Assembly: GCF_030269325.1 (NCBI RefSeq)
Contig: NZ_BSTD01000004.1
Coordinates: forward strand, 794,925-858,924
Source: Amycolatopsis sp. NBRC 101858
GTDB taxonomy: Bacteria > Actinomycetota > Actinomycetes > Mycobacteriales > Pseudonocardiaceae
DNA: 64,000 nt
Reading direction: 5' to 3'
A program made the translations under genes and the position numbers. This document shows positions 60,703 through 64,000 of the stretch, in pieces; position 1 is the stretch's first letter, and each line of letters opens with the position of its first letter. Under the pieces are notes generated by a model, which was not told the DNA's origin, ran no database searches, and worked only from the letters and a program-made list of their open reading frames with translations.

Positions 60703-61719
60703 ATGGACACCACCGCGCTCGCGCACTCCTTCGCGAAGGACCTGATCGCGCACCGCGCCAAGCTCGCCGGTAAGGCCGAAGACGCCGTCCGCGCCGAATA
60801 CGCCCTGCACCAGGTGGCCGGCGCCCTGGACGCCCAGCACGACGCCTACCACAAGGAAAGCGCCACAGTCCTCGACCACTGGCACGGCCACGGCGCCGAC
60901 GGCTTCCGCCACAACAGCGCGAAGCTGACGAAGGAGCTTCGCGTCACCGGCGCGGCCGGGGCGGCGGCCGAGAAGGTCGTCGCGCACGTGGCGTCCACAG
61001 TGGACTCCGGGCACACGGCCGTGCAACGGCTCGTCGACGAGTACACCGCGAAGGCGAAGCAGGTTCTCGACGCGGGGGTCGCGGCCGGGACGCAGGCCGC
61101 GCTGATGCGCGCGGTCGGGCACGCCGCCGACCTGGCGCCGCAGTACACGCGGCAGTCGGCGTCGACGCTGCGGCACGTCGACGCGGAACTCAAGGCGGCG
61201 GCGAAGAAACTGCACGAGCTGCGGAAGGACCTGACCCACGACGGGGTCGCGGACAAGACCGTGCACCAGGCGAAGGCGACGCATCCGAGCAAGGCTTCGG
61301 GACGGGGCAAGGACATCGTCCACGCGGCGCGCACGCAGCTGGGCGTCCGCGAGAACCCGCCGGGGAGCAACCGGAACCCGTACGGGCCGACCGCAGCGTG
61401 GTGTTCGTCGTTCGCGACGGCGATGTGGCGCAAGGCCGGGGTGAAGATCCCGGTGCTGCCCTTCAGCGGCGACGTCTACCACTGGGGCCAGGAGAACGGG
61501 CACGCGTACGGCAAGCATTCGCTGCACGAAGCGAAGCCGGGTGACGTGCTGATCTTCGGCACCGGCCCGCAGAACACCTCGACGAGCACGCACATCGGCA
61601 TCGTCGAGAAGGTCGAGGGGAACAAGGTCACGATGATCGAGGGCAACTCCGGGGACGCCGTCCGCCGGAACACGCACACGCTCTCGGCGTCGACGTTCTA
61701 CGGAGGGGTCCACCCGTGA
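60703..61719 (+). CDS. CHAP-domain cell-wall amidase with N-terminal WXG-type helices
   Basis: 338 residues, no signal peptide. Residues 1-200 are helical, with WHGHGADGF near 60, a WXG motif. The CHAP domain starts near 215: AARTQLGVRENPPGSN, catalytic Cys in AAWCSSFATAMW, His in STHIGIVEKVEG and Asn in IEGNSG. It should cut peptide or amide bonds in peptidoglycan after type VII export. The GTG of the next gene overlaps the stop. Confidence 0.88.
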   Translation: MDTTALAHSFAKDLIAHRAKLAGKAEDAVRAEYALHQVAGALDAQHDAYHKESATVLDHWHGHGADGFRHNSAKLTKELRVTGAAGAAAEKVVAHVASTVDSGHTAVQRLVDEYTAKAKQVLDAGVAAGTQAALMRAVGHAADLAPQYTRQSASTLRHVDAELKAAAKKLHELRKDLTHDGVADKTVHQAKATHPSKASGRGKDIVHAARTQLGVRENPPGSNRNPYGPTAAWCSSFATAMWRKAGVKIPVLPFSGDVYHWGQENGHAYGKHSLHEAKPGDVLIFGTGPQNTSTSTHIGIVEKVEGNKVTMIEGNSGDAVRRNTHTLSASTFYGGVHP

Positions 61720-61979
61720 TCACCGGAAAAGCCGCCGACCGGACGGTCGCCGTCGAGGTCGCGCCGGGAGGGGCGTTGCAGGAGCTGACGCTGGAGGCGT
61801 CGGCGCTGAGGCTGGAGCCGGACGAGCTGGCGCGCCGGATCCTGGTGCTGGCGGCGGCCGCGTCGGCGCGGGCCACGGCTTCGCTGTGGCACAACCGAGA
61901 TGGGGTGGACGCGCTCGGCCTGCCCACGGCGGATGAGGCCGCGGAAAAGACCACGCCGGACAGCTGGCGGGCCCAGTGA
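61716..61979 (+). CDS. YbaB/EbfC-like small protein of an ESX cluster
   Basis: 87 residues, GTG overlapping the previous stop. VAVEVAPGGALQELTLEASALRLEPDELARRIL is the beta-hairpin and helix of YbaB/EbfC-like proteins, common in actinobacterial ESX gene clusters with a possible chaperone role. No DNA-binding role is shown. The next gene begins within its stop codon. Confidence 0.75.
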   Translation: MITGKAADRTVAVEVAPGGALQELTLEASALRLEPDELARRILVLAAAASARATASLWHNRDGVDALGLPTADEAAEKTTPDSWRAQ

Positions 61980-62392
61980 GCGCCGAGCGGGCGGCCCTGG
62001 AGCTGGCCGACGACGCTTTCGCGACGCCGGATCCGGGCTACGGGGGACGGCTGGCGGCGATCCGCGCGTCGGCGGCGGCCGATGGGGTGTCGGTGGTGGT
62101 CGACCTGCACGGGGCGCTCGTGGACCTGCGGTTCGACCGCTGGGCGCTGAACCGGCCGCCGGGCGAGTTGGCGGGGATGATCCGGCGGCTGGCTTCGGAG
62201 GCGGGCGAGGATGCCCTGCGGCAGGGACGTGAGTTGCTGGGGGAGCTGCTGCCGGACGAGGTCGCGGGCGGCGCGGAAGGCCCGCGGATCGGAGCGCGGC
62301 CCGAGAATTCCGGCGCGACGGGCGGACCGGCGATCCGGCCGCGGCGGGATCCCGGAGCGGACGAGTTCCTGCCTGCGACTTGGGCGACTTGA
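61976..62392 (+). CDS. Second YbaB/EbfC-like protein with Pro/Arg-rich tail
   Basis: 138 residues. LAAIRASAAADGVSVVVDLHGALVDLRFDRWALNRPPGELAGMIRRLASEAGEDAL resembles the preceding protein and the ESX-associated YbaB-like family. From about residue 95 the tail (GPRIGARPENSG, RPRRDPGADEFLP) is encoded by the first unit of the tandem repeat that follows, so the repeat has invaded or extended the 3' end. Confidence 0.72.
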   Translation: MSAERAALELADDAFATPDPGYGGRLAAIRASAAADGVSVVVDLHGALVDLRFDRWALNRPPGELAGMIRRLASEAGEDALRQGRELLGELLPDEVAGGAEGPRIGARPENSGATGGPAIRPRRDPGADEFLPATWAT

Positions 62393-62640
62393 GCGGCTAC
62401 CTCGCGCGGTCCGGTCGCGGCGGGACCGCGGTGCCGACGAGTTCTTCCCGCGACTTGAGCGGCTGCCTTGCGCGGGCCGGCGATCGTGCGGCGGGATCCT
62501 GGAGCGGGCGAGTTCCTCCCGGCGACTTGAGCGGCTGCTTCGCGCGGTCCGGCGGTTCGGCGGCGGCGGGTTCCCGGAGCGGGCGAGTTCCTCCCGGCGA
62601 CCTGGGCGACTTGAGCGGCTGCCTCGCGCGGCAGACTGCC
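62339..62640. repeat. Tandem repeat, four units of about 66 to 84 bp
   Basis: The core GACTTGAGCGGCT recurs at 62386, 62452, 62524 and 62608, each preceded by a GAGCGG-CGAGTTC-TCCC-like segment and followed by CTCGCGCGG-like sequence. The array covers the end of the YbaB-like gene and the gap to the convergent EspG-like gene. Units differ by small indels. There are no unique spacers. Confidence 0.8.
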
Positions 62641-63414
62641 TCAGCAGGCGTCGTCGACCATCCGGGTCAGGCGGTCGGCCAGCCAAGCTCCGTCGGCAGG
62701 CGTCACCATCACCCACGGCTCGCCGGCCACGTCCTCCGGTGTCAGCGCGTACCGTCCCGCCGCCGTGTCGAACCAGGCCAGGACCGGTGACCGGCCCGCC
62801 GGGCCGGTTGCCGCCAGCTGGCCTGCCGCGTACCTCTCCGCCGTCACCAGCGTCGCCAGCGGGCGGACCGCGCGGCCGGTGATCCCGGCCGCGCCGAGTG
62901 CTCGCTCGAACGCGTCGTACCCGCTGCGCGCGTACGCGTCCATCGCCGCCGAGTACGTCGCGCGGGGGAGCCGGAGCTGGTCGCCCGGGCCCGCGGCGAC
63001 GTCGCCGAGCATCCGGGCCACCGCGGGGACCAGGTCGGCCGGGCGCAGCGGCTCCAGCACCAGGTCGCGCTCGTCCAGCACCGCGAGCACCCCCGCCGCG
63101 TCCCGCACCGCCGCGAGCAGCCGCCACGGCGCTTCGCCCAGCACCAGCGCGTCGACGCTCAGCGACGGCGCACCCAGCAGCACGACCAGGTCCGCCAGCG
63201 CCGGGTCGACGTCGTCGCCGTCGGTGAGACCGGCTTCCGCCAGCCCGGCGAAGACGCGCACCCCCAGGTCGTCGCGCTCGGCGTGGGTCGCACCGTGCGC
63301 CGGCACGTCGAACGGGTACGGCGGCGGCCCGCCCGGCCCCAGGTCCGCCCAGAGGAGATCGAATTCCAGATGCGACAGGATCACTCCGGCCGCCGTCGCG
63401 GTGCGCCGCGCCAT
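62641..63414 (-). CDS. EspG-like ESX secretion-associated protein
   Basis: 257 residues from an ATG with AAGGGGG. The beginning VILSHLEFDLLWADLGPGGPPPYPFDVPAHGAT and the middle LPRATYSAAMDAYARSGYDAFERALGAAGI fit the actinobacterial EspG family, cytoplasmic chaperones that hold ESX substrates before export. It converges on the hydrolase cluster, which supports a type VII link; the core ESX genes are not in the window. Confidence 0.82.
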   Translation of the reverse strand: MARRTATAAGVILSHLEFDLLWADLGPGGPPPYPFDVPAHGATHAERDDLGVRVFAGLAEAGLTDGDDVDPALADLVVLLGAPSLSVDALVLGEAPWRLLAAVRDAAGVLAVLDERDLVLEPLRPADLVPAVARMLGDVAAGPGDQLRLPRATYSAAMDAYARSGYDAFERALGAAGITGRAVRPLATLVTAERYAAGQLAATGPAGRSPVLAWFDTAAGRYALTPEDVAGEPWVMVTPADGAWLADRLTRMVDDAC

Positions 63415-63462
63415 GGTCCCCCTTCCCGTGCCGGGCGGCCGCCATCAGGCACGATGGTGCCG

Positions 63463-64000
63463 ATGGCCGAACCGCCCCCGATGGACGTCCCCGCGAGCGG
63501 GTACCTCGTCGTCCGCGCTTCCGGTGCCGCGGCCGCGCGCGCCGCGATCCTCGGCGGCAGCAGCGATCCCGAGGGCATCCAGCTGCTGCTGCGCTGCCCG
63601 GTCCCGCGCGCGGTGGCCGAGTCCGGCGCGAAGCTCACGTACGCCGACGCGACGCTGCACCTGCTGCCGTCCGGCGTCGTGCTGCTGACCGTCGCCGCGG
63701 CGAAGCTGTCGATCTCGTTCGCCGAGCTGCGGCCGCTGATGTTCCGGCCGGTCGAGGTGGACGCGCCGCTGCGGTCGCTGTTCGCCGGCGCGGTGGCCCA
63801 CGTCCTGGCAGCCGGCCCGCGGCTCGACCCGCACGGGCTGGCCCACCACCTCCTCGGCTTGGCCGAGCTGGTGCTGCGCAGCGCGCTGCGCGTCGAGCTC
63901 GACCGGGTGGACGCGTTGGCGGCGCGAAGGCGTGAAGCCCTGGAGTACATGCGCGCGCACCTCGGTGAGCAGTCGCTCAGCGCGGACAAGATCGCCGAAG
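63463..64000 (+). CDS. AraC-family regulator, N-terminal part (cut by window end)
   Basis: About 179 residues are visible from ATG 63463 (an in-frame ATG at 63454 is also possible). SGYLVVRASGAAAARAAIL, LHLLPSGVVLLTVAAAKLSISF and LAHHLLGLAELVLRSAL form an AraC-like ligand-binding domain. ALEYMRAHLGEQSLSADKIAE at the edge is the start of the AraC helix-turn-helix. The rest lies to the right. Confidence 0.8.
   Translation, partial: MAEPPPMDVPASGYLVVRASGAAAARAAILGGSSDPEGIQLLLRCPVPRAVAESGAKLTYADATLHLLPSGVVLLTVAAAKLSISFAELRPLMFRPVEVDAPLRSLFAGAVAHVLAAGPRLDPHGLAHHLLGLAELVLRSALRVELDRVDALAARRREALEYMRAHLGEQSLSADKIAE

Overview
The window is GC-rich (about 72 percent by eye) actinobacterial chromosome with GTG/TTG starts, leaderless-looking genes and many ATGA or GTGA overlaps. 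AfsR/SARP regulators, split LigD modules, a TIGR03086-type (mycothiol family) protein, type VII (ESX) secretion proteins and a DUF6292-like protein point to Pseudonocardiaceae, most likely an Amycolatopsis-like strain. The species is inferred from gene content only.

Left part (1-12.2 kb): two paralogous export modules, each a fused ABC transporter followed by a tiny S26 signal peptidase (1-1707 and 9071-11310). They flank two large NB-ARC regulators. In front of the second module lies a 55-residue peptide gene (7816-7983). Its last 35 residues carry six cysteines in the order C-C-CC-C-C used by inhibitor cystine knots, after a 20-residue leader ending in Ala-Ser-Ala. A perfect 16-bp hairpin separates it from a MauE-like membrane redox protein, a MauD/TlpA-like thioredoxin, the ABC exporter and the peptidase. 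I read this as a make-fold-export-cleave system for a disulfide-rich secreted peptide. It is the most promising undescribed system here.

12-31 kb: an M15 peptidase, a third AfsR-type regulator, and stand-alone LigD polymerase and ligase genes around a STAS protein and a DUF6292-like protein. Small membrane proteins follow. An alpha/beta hydrolase is cut by an in-frame amber codon. Next come a three-gene redox operon ending in a Rieske protein, an IS5-type remnant, a DUF3800-like gene, a Ser/Thr kinase and a MarR-GNAT pseudogene.

31-48 kb: sirtuin, TIGR03086-like protein, truncated hemoglobin, a CPYC oxidoreductase with a divergent XRE-cupin regulator, a LUD protein, two ECF sigma factors with SnoaL-like tails, a GNAT gene without a normal start codon, a divergent EF-Tu paralogue with Arg at the kirromycin-resistance position 124, a family 28-type glycosidase, acetaldehyde dehydrogenase plus 4-hydroxy-2-oxovalerate aldolase, and a prolyl aminopeptidase.

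48-64 kb: FAD monooxygenase with divergent TetR regulator, a four-gene catabolic operon (acetoacetate decarboxylase-like, 3-hydroxyacyl-CoA dehydrogenase, CoA-transferase, aldehyde dehydrogenase), and a LysR/LysE pair. Two DNA-alkylation-repair operons follow: Ogt with a 2OG-Fe(II) oxygenase, and an ECF sigma factor with a second MGMT. They share a 36-bp promoter box at the same distance from the start codon, which suggests a small sigma-factor regulon. The right end holds an L,D-transpeptidase, an ESX-linked cell-wall hydrolase cluster and an AraC-type gene cut by the window edge. No rRNA, tRNA or CRISPR array was found.
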